A stretch of DNA of 64,000 nucleotides from Gemmobacter sp964439015 (GCA_964439015.1 CAYTMV010000001.1:62001-126000), one strand, 5' to 3'; numbered from the stretch's first letter, positions 7,680 through 17,293 are shown. Notes: a model not told the origin generated them from the letters alone. Translations and numbers: made by a program.

Positions 7680-9107
7680 TTGTCCAACCCCGAATCCCAG
7701 CCCGAAATCCTCTACAAAACACGCGAGCCGGTTTTCCCCAAGCGCGTCAAGGGCACCTTTCGTAGTCTGAAATGGTGGCTGATGGCGCTGATGTTAGGCG
7801 CCTATTACCTTGTGCCGTTCATCCGCTGGGATCGTGGCCCGGCACTGCCGGACCAGGCGGTGCTGATCGACATGGCCAACCGCCGGTTTTTCTTTTTCAT
7901 GATCGAGATATGGCCGCATGAGTTTTATTTCGTGGCCGGGCTTCTGATCATGGCGGGGCTGGGGCTGTTTCTGTTCACCTCGGCGGCCGGGCGGGTCTGG
8001 TGCGGCTATGCCTGCCCGCAGACCGTCTGGACCGACCTGATGATTCTGGTCGAACGCTGGGTGGAGGGAGACCGCAATGCGCGGCTGCGGTTGCATCGTC
8101 AGGGCTGGGATTTCGAAAAGATCCGCAAGCGGGCGCTGAAATGGACGCTGTGGCTGCTGATCGCCGTGGCGACGGGCGGCGCCTGGGTCTTCTACTTCAC
8201 CGACGCGCCCACGCTGGCCCGCGATCTTGTGGCGGGCACGGCGCATCCGATTGCCTACACGACCATCGCAGTCCTGACCGCGACCACATTCCTGTTCGGC
8301 GGCTTTTTCCGCGAGCAGGTTTGCATTTATGCCTGCCCCTGGCCGCGTATCCAGGCGGCGATGATGGACGAGGACACGCTGACCATCGGCTATCGTGAAT
8401 GGCGGGGCGAGCCGCGCGGCAAGCTGGCCAAGGGGGCCGTGGCCGAAGGGCAGGGTGATTGCATCGATTGCATGGCTTGCGTGAACGTCTGCCCGATGGG
8501 TATCGACATCCGCAATGGCCAGCAGCTGGCCTGCATCACCTGCGGTCTTTGCATCGACGCCTGCAATGAGATCATGGACAAGATCGGCAAGCCGCGCGAC
8601 CTGATCGGCTACATGGCCTTGACCGACGAGGTGCGCGAGCGCAAGGGCCTGCCGCCGAAATCGGTTTGGAAGCACGTGTTCCGGCCGCGCACGATCCTTT
8701 ACACTACACTGTGGGCGGCGGTCGGCATCGGCCTGACGGTCGCGCTGTTCCTGCGTTCGGATATCGACATTAACCTCACTCCGGTGCGCAACCCGACCTT
8801 CGTGACGCTGTCGGACGGCACGATCCGCAACACCTATGAACTGCGGCTGCGCAACAAGCTGGGTTCTGAAGCAGAATATGTGATCTCGGTGGACGGTGCC
8901 GATCTTGCCGTGCGGCTGGAAGGCGAAGATGATGCCACCGTCGCCGTGCCGGCAAACGAGATGCTGTCGCAGCGCGTCTATCTCGAGGCCGCGCCGGGAA
9001 CCCCGGCTGCCGAGGGTGACCGGACCGACGTGACGATCTGGGTGGCAAGCCCGGACGGCACCACGCGGGTGCAGGCGGGCACGGTCTTCAACGGCAAGGC
9101 GCATTGA
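7680..9107 (+). CDS. ccoG: Cytochrome c oxidase accessory protein CcoG (polyferredoxin)
   Basis: This 475-residue membrane protein carries several helices and two [4Fe-4S] ferredoxin motifs, CIDCMACVNVCP and CITCGLCIDAC, plus the conserved CGYACPQ and CIYACPWPR stretches of the CcoG/RdxA/FixG family. CcoG is implicated in copper reduction for cbb3 assembly. The C-terminal part (after about residue 345) is an extracytoplasmic FixG-type domain. The start codon is TTG at 7680, with GGAGA upstream; no better ATG exists at the N-terminus. Confidence 0.93.
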   Translation: MSNPESQPEILYKTREPVFPKRVKGTFRSLKWWLMALMLGAYYLVPFIRWDRGPALPDQAVLIDMANRRFFFFMIEIWPHEFYFVAGLLIMAGLGLFLFTSAAGRVWCGYACPQTVWTDLMILVERWVEGDRNARLRLHRQGWDFEKIRKRALKWTLWLLIAVATGGAWVFYFTDAPTLARDLVAGTAHPIAYTTIAVLTATTFLFGGFFREQVCIYACPWPRIQAAMMDEDTLTIGYREWRGEPRGKLAKGAVAEGQGDCIDCMACVNVCPMGIDIRNGQQLACITCGLCIDACNEIMDKIGKPRDLIGYMALTDEVRERKGLPPKSVWKHVFRPRTILYTTLWAAVGIGLTVALFLRSDIDINLTPVRNPTFVTLSDGTIRNTYELRLRNKLGSEAEYVISVDGADLAVRLEGEDDATVAVPANEMLSQRVYLEAAPGTPAAEGDRTDVTIWVASPDGTTRVQAGTVFNGKAH

Positions 9108-9186
9108 GCGCGGTGGCGAAAAAATGACGGGACGGCGCGGCCCCCCTGGGGGCCGCAAATCATGACGGACAGCAAAGGAAAGCCCT

Positions 9187-9645
9187 ATGGGAGAGATCAC
9201 CGGCCGCAAGGTTTTTGCCATTACCGCAAGTGCCTTTGCGGTGATCATCGCGGTGAACGTCTTCATGGCGGTCAAGGCGGTCTCGACATTTCCGGGGCTT
9301 GAGGTCGGCAATTCCTACGTTGCCTCGCAAAGTTTTGACGCGGACCGCAACGCGCAGGCAATGCTCGACTGGACGCTGACTCACGAGTTCGACGCTGCCG
9401 CCAAACAATTGCGACTCACCTTTCTCGATGCCAATGGCCAGCCCGCGCAGCTGTCAGACTTGCAGGTTCTGGTAGGCCGGCCCACTTCGGCAGCCGATGA
9501 CATGCGGCCCGAGTTCATCCGCCAGGGGGGCGCCTATATCGCCGGGGTTGATCTGCAGCCCGGCAAGTGGATGCTGCATGTCGAGGCCCGCTCGCAAAGC
9601 GGTGTGCACTTCAAGCAGCGGCTCGATCTGTTGATCAAGGGGTGA
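9187..9645 (+). CDS. ccoH: FixH/CcoH family cbb3 assembly protein
   Basis: This 152-residue protein has one N-terminal membrane helix (about residues 8-30) and an extracytoplasmic beta-rich domain, the FixH pattern. CcoH is needed for assembly of the cbb3 oxidase, probably by contact with CcoN and CcoP. The start at 9187 follows AAAGGAAAG. It lies between ccoG and ccoI, with a 4-base gap to ccoI. Confidence 0.92.
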   Translation: MGEITGRKVFAITASAFAVIIAVNVFMAVKAVSTFPGLEVGNSYVASQSFDADRNAQAMLDWTLTHEFDAAAKQLRLTFLDANGQPAQLSDLQVLVGRPTSAADDMRPEFIRQGGAYIAGVDLQPGKWMLHVEARSQSGVHFKQRLDLLIKG

Positions 9646-9649
9646 TGCG

Positions 9650-11872
9650 ATGACACTGGCGCAGCCGATCCAGCCCACTGTGCAGGAGGATGACGGCCAC
9701 ATCGGCCCGTCGGCTTGCCCGGCCTGTGTCGTTGCCCCCTCGGCCGAGCGGTTGGCGCAAATGTCGGCGGTGGGGCAAGCGCGGCTGATGCTGTCGATCC
9801 CCACCGCGCATTGCGCCGCCTGCATGGTGACGGTCGAGGATGCGCTGCAGGCGTTGCCCGGTGTGCATTCGGCCCGCGTGAACCTGACGCTGAAGCGTGT
9901 TTCAGTCGATGCCGACCCCGACGTGACACCCGAGGCCGCGATCGCCGCGCTGAAGGGCGTTGGCTATGAGGCGCATGAGCTGGACCCCGGTCTGCTGTCC
10001 GCGACCGAGACCGACCGTCAGGGCCGCGACTTGCTGATGCGGCTGGGTGTGGCCTTCTTTGCGATGATGAACGTCATGCTGCTGTCGGTCGCCGTCTGGT
10101 CGGGGGCCGAGGACGCAACGCGCGACATGTTCCACTGGATTTCGGCGGCCATCGCGCTGCCGACCGTGGTGTTCGTGGGGCAACCCTTCTTCAAATCGGC
10201 CTGGGCCTCGCTGCGGGTGGGGCGGCTGGGCATGGATGTGCCGATCAGCCTGGCGTTGATCCTCGCCTCGGGCATCTCGCTGTTCGAGACCTTCAAGGGC
10301 GGGCATCACGCCTATTTCGACGCGGCGGTGATGCTGGCCTTCTTTTTGCTGGGCGGGCGCTATCTGGACCATCGCACGCGCGCCGTGGCGCGCTCGGCCG
10401 CAGAAGAACTGGCCGCGCTGGAAGTGCCGCGCGCCCTGCGCGTGACGGAGGCCGGCGACGAAACCGTGGCGATCTCGGATCTGGTGGTGGGCGATCTGGT
10501 CCGGGTGCGGCCGGGCGCGCGGATGCCGGTCGATGGAATCGTGGTCGAGGGCACCTCCGAGGTGGACCGCTCGCTTCTGACTGGCGAAAGCCTGCCGGTC
10601 TGGGCCGGGCCTGAGGCTGTGGTTTCGGCCGGCGAGGTCAACCTGACGGGCCCGTTGCTGGTGCGCGTCACCGCTGCGGGACGGGATTCAAGCCTGCACC
10701 GCATGGCGGATCTGGTCGCCGTGGCCGAGGCCGCCAAGACCCGCTACACCAGTCTGGCCGAGCAGGCATCGCGCCTCTATTCGCCCTTGGTGCATCTGCT
10801 GTCGTTTACCGCCTTCGGCTACTGGATGTGGCGCACCGGCGGCGATCTGCGCTATGCGGTGAACATCTCGGCGGCGGTGCTGATCATCACCTGCCCCTGC
10901 GCCCTGGGCCTTGCCGTGCCGGCGGTGGTTACATCGGCCAGCGGCAAGCTGTTCCGCAAGGGGCTGCTGATCAAGGAAGGCACCGCGCTGGAGCGGTTGG
11001 CCGAGGTGGACACGGTGGTCTTCGACAAGACCGGCACGCTGACCATGGGCACACCGCAGCCGACCAATCTTGGCGATCACCCGCGGCAGGCGGCCGAAGT
11101 GGCGCTGGCGCTGGCCGAGGCCTCGGGCCATCCGCTGGCGCGCGCCTTGGTCGAGGGCGCCCGCGCAGCCGGACTGCATCCCGCCCGGGTGGACGATCTG
11201 CGCGAGGTGCCGGGTTACGGAATCGAGGGCGTCTGGCGTGGCCAGCGCGTGCGGCTGGGGCGCGCGTCGTGGTGTGGTGCGGATGAGCTGGACGTGACGG
11301 CGACCTATCTCTGCCTGTCCGAGGGCCGCCCGCGGCCCTTTACCTTTATCGACTCCCCCCGCCCCGGGGCCGAGGCGCTGGTCAAGGCGCTGAAGGATCA
11401 GGGCAAGCGGGTGATGCTGGTTTCGGGGGACAGCGCGGCTGCGGTGGCGGCGACCGCCGCGCGGCTGGGGATCGACGAATGGCAGGCGGGTGCCCTGCCG
11501 GCCGAGAAATCGGCGCTGGTGTCGCAACTGACCGCCGACGGGGCAAGGGTGCTGATGGTGGGCGACGGGCTGAACGATACCGCGGCGCTGGCCGCGGCGC
11601 ATGTCTCGATCTCGCCGGCTTCGGCGCTGGATGCGGCGCGCGTGGCCTCGGACATGGTGCTGCTGGGGCAGGACATCGCGCCGATTGCCGATGCCGCCCG
11701 GATCGCCCGGCAGGCGCGCGCCCGGATCAAGGAAAACTTTGCTGCTTCGGCCTTGTATAACGTGATCGCCGTGCCGTTGGCTCTGGTGGGGCTGGCCACG
11801 CCCTTGGCGGCGGCGGCGGCAATGTCGATCAGTTCCATCACCGTGTCGCTGAACGCGCTGCGGCTGAAATGA
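9650..11872 (+). CDS. ccoI: Copper-translocating P-type ATPase CcoI
   Basis: This 740-residue P1B-type ATPase exports copper across the inner membrane for the CuB site of cbb3 oxidase. The order is a Cys-rich start (ACPACVVAP), a heavy-metal domain with CAAC at 55-58, transmembrane helices, the actuator TGES loop, the metal-transport CPC at 415-417, and the phosphorylated aspartate in DKTGTLT at about 459. The hinge GDGLNDTAAL and C-terminal helices complete the fold. Length and place between ccoH and ccoS fit CcoI rather than a general CopA. Confidence 0.95.
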   Translation: MTLAQPIQPTVQEDDGHIGPSACPACVVAPSAERLAQMSAVGQARLMLSIPTAHCAACMVTVEDALQALPGVHSARVNLTLKRVSVDADPDVTPEAAIAALKGVGYEAHELDPGLLSATETDRQGRDLLMRLGVAFFAMMNVMLLSVAVWSGAEDATRDMFHWISAAIALPTVVFVGQPFFKSAWASLRVGRLGMDVPISLALILASGISLFETFKGGHHAYFDAAVMLAFFLLGGRYLDHRTRAVARSAAEELAALEVPRALRVTEAGDETVAISDLVVGDLVRVRPGARMPVDGIVVEGTSEVDRSLLTGESLPVWAGPEAVVSAGEVNLTGPLLVRVTAAGRDSSLHRMADLVAVAEAAKTRYTSLAEQASRLYSPLVHLLSFTAFGYWMWRTGGDLRYAVNISAAVLIITCPCALGLAVPAVVTSASGKLFRKGLLIKEGTALERLAEVDTVVFDKTGTLTMGTPQPTNLGDHPRQAAEVALALAEASGHPLARALVEGARAAGLHPARVDDLREVPGYGIEGVWRGQRVRLGRASWCGADELDVTATYLCLSEGRPRPFTFIDSPRPGAEALVKALKDQGKRVMLVSGDSAAAVAATAARLGIDEWQAGALPAEKSALVSQLTADGARVLMVGDGLNDTAALAAAHVSISPASALDAARVASDMVLLGQDIAPIADAARIARQARARIKENFAASALYNVIAVPLALVGLATPLAAAAAMSISSITVSLNALRLK

Positions 11873-11879
11873 GGGTTAC

Positions 11880-12068
11880 ATGGGTATTCTGGCTTATCTG
11901 ATCCCGATTTCGCTGTTCATGGGCGGTGTGGGTCTGGCGGCGTTTTTCTGGGCGATGCGGACCCGGCAATTCGATGATCCGCAGGGCAATGCCAACCGCA
12001 TCCTGACCACGAAATACGACGACCGGCCCGCGACGGGGCCGGTCGGCGTCAAGTCGGATCAGGACTGA
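11880..12068 (+). CDS. ccoS: cbb3 oxidase maturation protein CcoS
   Basis: This 62-residue protein has one membrane helix (about residues 4-26) and the family segment FFWAMRTRQFDDPQGNANRI. CcoS is required for insertion of haem and copper into cbb3 oxidase. It closes ccoGHIS and meets hemC tail to tail, with one base between the stop codons. Confidence 0.93.
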   Translation: MGILAYLIPISLFMGGVGLAAFFWAMRTRQFDDPQGNANRILTTKYDDRPATGPVGVKSDQD

Positions 12069-12069
12069 C

Positions 12070-13014
12070 TCAGCGCCAGTCGAAGAAGCCCTTCGGGGCC
12101 TGGGCCAGCAGGCGGCGGGCCAGATCGGCCCCCAGTGCTGCGCCATCGGCAATCATGCCGCGGGCTTCGCCAGCGATGACTTCGGATCCGTCGGGACGCA
12201 GGATTTCGCCCCGTAGCCAGATCTCGCCCCCTTCCAGCAGTGCCAGCCCGGCAATCGGCGTCTCGCAAGAGCCGTCGAGGGTCGCGAGATAGGCGCGCTC
12301 GGCGGCGAGGCGGTGCCCGGTTTCGGTGTGGTGGATCGCGGCCAGCATGGCCTCGGCCCGCGTGTCGTCCAGCCGACGCTCGATGCCGATGGCGCCTTGG
12401 GCTACCGCGGGCAGCATCTCATCCACCGCGATGGCCGAGCGTGCCACATCGGCCATGCCCAGCCGGTTCAGTCCGGCCATGGCGAGGAAGGTGGCAACCG
12501 CCACGCCATCCTCGAGTTTTTTCATCCGGGTCTGCACATTGCCCCGAAACTCGACCAGTTTCAGGTCGGGCCGGCGATGGGCCAGTTGCGCGCGGCGGCG
12601 CAGGCTGGAGGAGCCGACGGTCGCGCCCTGCGGCAGATCGGCCAGCCGGGCGACAGAGGGCGAGACAAAGGCATCGCGCACATCTTCGCGCGGCAGGTAG
12701 GTGTCGAGGATCAGCCCCGCGGGCTGGGCGACCGGCATGTCCTTCATCGAATGGACGGCGATGTCGATCCCCCCCGACAGCAGCGCCTCTTCGATCTCCT
12801 TGGTAAACAGCCCCTTGCCGCCGATCTCTTTCAGCGGGCGGTCCAGCACCCGGTCGCCGGTGGTCTTGATCACCACGATCTCGAAGGCGGCCTCGGGCAG
12901 GCCGAAGGCCGCCATCAGCCGGCGGCGGGTCTCATGGGCCTGCGCCAGAGCCAGCGGCGAGCCGCGGGTGCCGATCTTCAGGGGCTGGGCGGGGGTGGGG
13001 AGAGGCTTGGTCAT
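12070..13014 (-). CDS. hemC: Porphobilinogen deaminase HemC
   Basis: This 314-residue enzyme polymerises four porphobilinogens into hydroxymethylbilane in cytoplasmic tetrapyrrole synthesis. Visible family motifs are IGTRGSPLALAQA at the N-terminus, VIKTTGDRVLDRPL, GLFTKEIEEALL, HSMKDMP and GSSSLRRRAQL. The dipyrromethane-binding cysteine is in LDGSCETPIAG. I start at the ATG at 13014, since the family begins close to this motif; an ATG at 13026 would add four residues. It is divergent from hemE, and a palindromic repeat lies in between. Confidence 0.95.
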   Translation of the reverse strand: MTKPLPTPAQPLKIGTRGSPLALAQAHETRRRLMAAFGLPEAAFEIVVIKTTGDRVLDRPLKEIGGKGLFTKEIEEALLSGGIDIAVHSMKDMPVAQPAGLILDTYLPREDVRDAFVSPSVARLADLPQGATVGSSSLRRRAQLAHRRPDLKLVEFRGNVQTRMKKLEDGVAVATFLAMAGLNRLGMADVARSAIAVDEMLPAVAQGAIGIERRLDDTRAEAMLAAIHHTETGHRLAAERAYLATLDGSCETPIAGLALLEGGEIWLRGEILRPDGSEVIAGEARGMIADGAALGADLARRLLAQAPKGFFDWR

Positions 13015-13067
13015 GACCGAAGGCATAGCGGCAAGGCGATGGCGTTTCAACTGTGGCAGGCGCGCGC

Positions 13068-13120
13068 GGGGGGCTTTGCCCCCCTCTTGGCCTGCGGCCA
13101 ATTCACCCCCCAGGATATTT
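13068..13120 (+). repeat. Palindromic intergenic repeat, copy 1
   Basis: The element has a GGGGGGC-TTT-GCCCCCC hairpin, then a second dyad TTGGCC-TGC-GGCCAA, then a C-rich run ending in AGGATATTT. A second copy with the same order lies at 37077-37128. It fills much of the hemC-hemE gap. Similar G/C-hairpin elements are frequent between genes in Rhodobacteraceae. Confidence 0.65.
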
Positions 13121-13218
13121 GCGCCTGAATGATGGGCAAGCACATGGCGACACCCTGACACGCTTGACCTTCCGGGGCCGGACAGGCAGACCGGTTGGCG
13201 ACTGGACAGGAGCCCGCC

Positions 13219-14250
13219 ATGACTGAAAAGCTGATCCTCCGTGCGCTGAAGGGCGAGATTCTGCCAACGCCGCCGATCTGGATGATGCGGCAGGCAGGGC
13301 GCTATCTGCCGGAATACCGGGCAACGCGGGCAGAGGCCGGAGATTTTCTTTCGCTGTGCTATAACCCGGAATTGGCGGCCGAGGTGACCTTGCAGCCGAT
13401 CCGGCGCTATGGCTTTGATGCGGCGATCCTCTTTGCCGACATCCTGCTGTTGCCGCAGGCGCTGGGACCGAAGCTGTGGTTTGAAACCGGCGAAGGTCCG
13501 CGGATGGAGACGACCACGACGATGGCGCAGGTGCAGGCGTTGAAGCCGAAAGAGGCGATCCATGACATGCTGGCACCGGTCTATGAAACCGTGCGTATCC
13601 TGTCACGAGAGCTGCCGCGCGAGACCACGCTGATCGGGTTTGCCGGGGCGCCCTGGACGGTCGCCACCTACATGATTGCCGGGCGCGGGTCAAAGGATCA
13701 GGGCGCGGCGCATCGGCTGAAGGATAGCGACCGGGCGACCTTTGTTGCGCTGATCGAGGTGATTACCGAGGCGACCATCGACTACCTCTCCGAGCAGGTG
13801 AAGGCCGGGGCCGAGGTGGTCAAGCTGTTCGACAGTTGGGCCGGCAGCCTGAAGGGGGCGGATTTTACCGATTTCGCGCTGAAGCCCGCCGCCCGCATCA
13901 TTGCGGAACTCAAGGCGCGCCACCCCGGTCTGCCGATCATCGCCTTTCCGCGCGAGGCGGGGCAGGGCTATATCGGGTTTGCCAAGGCGACCGGGGCCGA
14001 TTGCGTGGCAATCGACAATTCCGTCACGCCCGAATGGGCGGCGGCAAATGTGCAGGTCGATGGCTGCGTGCAGGGTAATCTGGCGCCGCACCATCTGGTG
14101 ACCGGGGGTGAGGCGCTGGTGCGCGAAACCCGGCGCGTGGTCGAGGCCTTCCGCAACGGTCCGCATATCTTCAACCTCGGCCATGGCATTACGCCGGACG
14201 CTGACCCCGAGAATGTGGCGCGGATGATCGCGGCGGTGCGGGGGGCGTGA
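13219..14250 (+). CDS. hemE: Uroporphyrinogen decarboxylase HemE
   Basis: This 343-residue enzyme decarboxylates the four acetate side chains of uroporphyrinogen III. The N-terminal signature PPIWMMRQAGRYLPEYR is complete, and GFAGAPWTVATYMIAGRGSK follows near residue 140. The ATG at 13219 is preceded by GACAGGAG. A GGGGGCG-TGA-CGCCCCC hairpin overlaps the stop codon and may act as a terminator toward the convergent gene at 14260. Confidence 0.96.
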   Translation: MTEKLILRALKGEILPTPPIWMMRQAGRYLPEYRATRAEAGDFLSLCYNPELAAEVTLQPIRRYGFDAAILFADILLLPQALGPKLWFETGEGPRMETTTTMAQVQALKPKEAIHDMLAPVYETVRILSRELPRETTLIGFAGAPWTVATYMIAGRGSKDQGAAHRLKDSDRATFVALIEVITEATIDYLSEQVKAGAEVVKLFDSWAGSLKGADFTDFALKPAARIIAELKARHPGLPIIAFPREAGQGYIGFAKATGADCVAIDNSVTPEWAAANVQVDGCVQGNLAPHHLVTGGEALVRETRRVVEAFRNGPHIFNLGHGITPDADPENVARMIAAVRGA

Positions 14251-14259
14251 CGCCCCCAC

Positions 14260-14595
14260 TCAGACCGTCAGCCCCATCTCGCGCAGCGCGGTCAGGGCGG
14301 CTTCGGCCCCCTCGCAGGTTTTCAGCCGCACGGCCACCGTGCCTGCATAGCCGAAGCGGCCCGACAGCGCGGGGCGGATCGTCGCTTCCAGACCCAGCGG
14401 GCCAAGGGTCAGCGCGTCCAACGCATCCTCGGCGCCAAAGCCTTCGTCATTCACCTCGAACCAGATCGGGCCGCCGTCGAGGGCTTGGCTGAACAGCACG
14501 TAATCGTCGCGCTTCGGGTCGACGAAGCCAACGAAACGCCGGCCATCCTCTGCCGTCACAGTGGCATAGCCCGCCTTCACCACGATATCCGCCAT
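14260..14595 (-). CDS. Hypothetical protein (111 aa)
   Basis: The ATG at 14595 follows GGAGGACGG and opens a 111-residue, acidic, soluble-looking protein with alternating strands and a helical C-terminus. It has no signal peptide or membrane segment. I do not recognise the family. It converges on hemE and is divergent from the diflavin reductase gene, whose sigma-54 type site lies in the shared 207-base gap. I saw no sigma-54 site facing this gene. Confidence 0.65.
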   Translation of the reverse strand: MADIVVKAGYATVTAEDGRRFVGFVDPKRDDYVLFSQALDGGPIWFEVNDEGFGAEDALDALTLGPLGLEATIRPALSGRFGYAGTVAVRLKTCEGAEAALTALREMGLTV

Positions 14596-14761
14596 CTTGC
14601 CGTCCTCCATTCTGTCGGGTGCATACGCGGTTTGGCGCTCTTTCACCACGTCGTTTTCCGGGGCGTGGCCTTGGTGGAGGCGCGTGGACGGCACGCACCT
14701 GTTCCGAGTGCAGCGTTCCGGAAGGATGGATGTGCCGGTTGTTTTACCCCCCTGCGCAATC

Positions 14762-14777
14762 TGGCACAGGTCTTGCA
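14762..14777 (+). promoter_or_regulatory. Sigma-54 (-24/-12) promoter of the diflavin reductase
   Basis: TGGCACAGGTCTTGCA fits TGGCAC-N5-TTGC[AT] exactly. The same 16 bases, with a few identical flanking bases, occur upstream of the MFS gene at 28453-28468 on the other strand. The predicted start near 14788 lies 15 bases before the ATG at 14803. Confidence 0.88.
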
Positions 14778-14802
14778 TGGGGAGGGAAAGGTTTCCGTCA
14801 AG

Positions 14803-16482
14803 ATGAGATGTCCCATGCAGCAGGTAGTTCCCGTCGCGCAGAGCCAGCAGGGCGCGGCTTCGATTCATGTATTGTTCGGCACCCAGACCGGCACGACCGA
14901 AATGGTCGCATCGGATATCGAGGACGCGCTGGCGGCCAAGGGCTTTGCGGTCTCTGCCCCGCGCGGTCTGGATGAGGTGACCATGGCCGAGCTTTCCGGT
15001 CTGGGCACGGTGCTGGTTGTCTGCTCAAGCTATGGCGATGGCTGGTTTCCGGATGCGGCGGTCGATTTCTACGAGGCGCTGACCGCGCCGGATGCGCCGG
15101 ATCTGACGGGTCTCAGCTTTGCTGTGCTTGGGTTTGGCGACAGCGGTTATGATGATTTCTGCGCGGCCGGTCGTCTGCTGGACGAGGCGTTGGCGGCCTG
15201 TGGGGCCTTGCGTATCCACCCTCGCGGCAGCTGCGACATTGTCTATGAGCAGGCTGCCGAAACCTGGACGGAGGGCGTGCTGTCGGTGCTGCAAACACGC
15301 CGCGCCGAGGGTGCGGTGGCGGCCGTGGCCGCGCCCGTGGTGCTGCGGGAAAAAGGTGAGCGCCCGAAATGGACCCGCGCCCATCCCTGCGCGGCGCGGC
15401 TGGTGGAAAACCGTCTGTTGTCCGATCCCGCCTCGGACAAGGAAATCCGGCATTTCCGCATCGAGCTGGGCGAGGACGGGCCGGCTTATGAGGTCGGGGA
15501 TGCGCTGAACATCCTGCCGGAAAACGATCCGGCACTGGTCGAGGCTTGGCTTGACCGCAGCGGCGTCGCGCCCGAGACGGTCCTTCCGGGCCATGATCGC
15601 CCCTTTGCCGACATGCTGCGGGATGGTCTGGAGATCGTGACCCCCTCGCGGGAATTGCTGGAGTTGATGGCCAAACGCGCAGCGGGGGGGGAACTTGGGC
15701 GGCTGATGGCACAAGGCGACCGCGCCGGGCTTGAGGCCTGGCTGTGGGGGCGCGATGCGCTGGACCTTCTGACGGAGGTGCCCGAAGTCACGCTGTCGCC
15801 TGAGGAGCTTGTATCGGTGCTGCGTCCGCTGCAGCATCGGTCCTATTCGATTGCCTCCAGTGCGCGGGTCTTGCCGCATGCAGTGGATCTGACGGTGTCG
15901 GTGGTGCGCTTTGACAGAAATGGGCGGGCCCATGGCGGGGTCTGCTCGACCTATCTGGCAGACCGGCTGCCGGTCGGTGGCGCGGTGAACGTGTTTGTTA
16001 CGCCCAATTCGGCGTTCCGGGTGCCGTCGGACCCGGCGGTGCCGATGATCATGGTTGGTCCCGGCGCCGGCATCGCCCCGTTCATCGGCTTTTTGCAGGA
16101 GCGTGCGGCGGTCGGCGCAACGGGCAGCAACTGGCTGTTCTTCGGTGATCGGCGCCGCGCGCATGACTTCATCTATCGCGCCGAGCTGGAGGCGTGGCAG
16201 CAGCAGGGGGTTTTGACCCGGCTGGATCTGGCCTTCTCGCGCGATGGCGCGGAAAAGGTCTATGTGCAGGACCGGATGCGCGCCGCCGGGGCCGATCTTT
16301 TTGCCGCACTGGAGGCAGGGGGGCATTTTTACGTCTGCGGTGACGCGCAGCGCATGGCCCCCGATGTCGAGGCGGCGCTGCTTGAGGTCATTGCCGAGCA
16401 TGGCGGTCTGGATGCTGCGGGGGCGCAGGAATATCTGGCGCGGTTGCGGCGCGAAAGGCGCTATCTGCGCGACGTTTACTGA
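14803..16482 (+). CDS. Diflavin (FMN/FAD) NADPH reductase, CysJ/P450-reductase type
   Basis: This protein of about 559 residues has an FMN-binding flavodoxin domain (FGTQTGTTE near residue 26) and an FAD-binding domain with RSYSIASS. A nucleotide-binding domain follows, with GPGAGIAPFIGFLQER, the CGDAQRM motif and an aromatic C-terminal end (RDVY). It would carry electrons from NADPH through FAD and FMN. No sulfite reductase haem subunit gene is adjacent, and a sigma-54 site identical to one in the P450 block lies upstream, so I infer it is the electron donor of the P450 encoded on the other strand. An alternative start is the ATG at 14815. A role in sulfite reduction is not excluded. Confidence 0.85.
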   Translation: MRCPMQQVVPVAQSQQGAASIHVLFGTQTGTTEMVASDIEDALAAKGFAVSAPRGLDEVTMAELSGLGTVLVVCSSYGDGWFPDAAVDFYEALTAPDAPDLTGLSFAVLGFGDSGYDDFCAAGRLLDEALAACGALRIHPRGSCDIVYEQAAETWTEGVLSVLQTRRAEGAVAAVAAPVVLREKGERPKWTRAHPCAARLVENRLLSDPASDKEIRHFRIELGEDGPAYEVGDALNILPENDPALVEAWLDRSGVAPETVLPGHDRPFADMLRDGLEIVTPSRELLELMAKRAAGGELGRLMAQGDRAGLEAWLWGRDALDLLTEVPEVTLSPEELVSVLRPLQHRSYSIASSARVLPHAVDLTVSVVRFDRNGRAHGGVCSTYLADRLPVGGAVNVFVTPNSAFRVPSDPAVPMIMVGPGAGIAPFIGFLQERAAVGATGSNWLFFGDRRRAHDFIYRAELEAWQQQGVLTRLDLAFSRDGAEKVYVQDRMRAAGADLFAALEAGGHFYVCGDAQRMAPDVEAALLEVIAEHGGLDAAGAQEYLARLRRERRYLRDVY

Positions 16483-16502
16483 TCGCACTCCTTCAGGATG
16501 GC

Positions 16503-16536
16503 AAAGGCCGCGCCCCGGTCAAGGGCGCGGCCTTTT
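16503..16536. terminator. Bidirectional terminator
   Basis: A perfect 13-bp stem (AAAGGCCGCGCCC and its complement) with a 7-base loop lies between the convergent reductase and amidotransferase genes. T-rich ends occur on both strands, so it can stop transcription both ways. Confidence 0.88.
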
Positions 16537-16557
16537 CGGTTTCAAGGGGCGCGCGGA

Positions 16558-17274
16558 TCAGCCGGCCTTCGCCTCGATACCTGCGCCGCGCATCAGGGCG
16601 GCGACCTTGCGGGCAAGCGGGGCATTGTCGACCTCAGACTGCGCGAGTTTGCCCTTGGCTTCGGCGGCGTGGTCGTGGCTGATCCACTCACCCGCCAGAT
16701 CATCCGTCAGATCCTGCATGAATTCCTTTGTGAATTCAGGGTGAAACTGGACACTCAAGGCAGGGAAGTCATAGGCAATGACGCCAAAGGGGCAGAAATC
16801 ATTGCCCCCGGACGAGCGGGCCGAGGGTGGCAGAACCTCGACCTGATCCTGATGGAAGACCAGGACGTCCTGAGGGGCGAGGCCAAGATCGCCGAAATGA
16901 TAGGGCTGCGGTCCGGTGGCCACGCCCTTGTCGGATTTGCGCACCGCGCCGCCAAAGGCTGCCGCCATGATCTGATGGCCAAAGCAGATGCCGAACATCG
17001 GGATGCGCGCCTCGGCCAGACGGTTGAGGAAACGCTGCACATCCAGCATCCAGGGCAGGTTTTCATAGACGCCATGCTTTGAGCCGGTCAGCAGATAGCC
17101 ATCATAGTCCGCCGGATCTTCTGGCAGGGCCTCGCCCGAGACGACGCTGATAGTGGTAAATGTGGCTTCTGGCAGGGCCGGGCCAAGCCAGTTGCGCGCC
17201 ATCTGCGGATATGTCCCGTGCTGGTCACGCAATTGCTCGGGGGTAAGGCCGTTTTCAATGATGCAGATTTTCAT
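16558..17274 (-). CDS. Class I glutamine amidotransferase-like gamma-glutamyl hydrolase
   Basis: This 238-residue protein has a GMP-synthase-type amidotransferase fold with the nucleophile in GICFGHQ (Cys97) and the catalytic QFHPEF (His178, Glu180). It has no synthetase partner domain, so it probably hydrolyses gamma-glutamyl amides. Comparable proteins are AtdA2 beside the GS-like AtdA1 in aniline catabolism, and PuuD in putrescine use. It is the last gene of the operon that starts with the P450, 19 bases after the aldehyde dehydrogenase. I infer that it frees glutamate or glutamine from the pathway product. Confidence 0.82.
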   Translation of the reverse strand: MKICIIENGLTPEQLRDQHGTYPQMARNWLGPALPEATFTTISVVSGEALPEDPADYDGYLLTGSKHGVYENLPWMLDVQRFLNRLAEARIPMFGICFGHQIMAAAFGGAVRKSDKGVATGPQPYHFGDLGLAPQDVLVFHQDQVEVLPPSARSSGGNDFCPFGVIAYDFPALSVQFHPEFTKEFMQDLTDDLAGEWISHDHAAEAKGKLAQSEVDNAPLARKVAALMRGAGIEAKAG

Positions 17275-17293
17275 CGCGTCTTCCTTTTGCGGT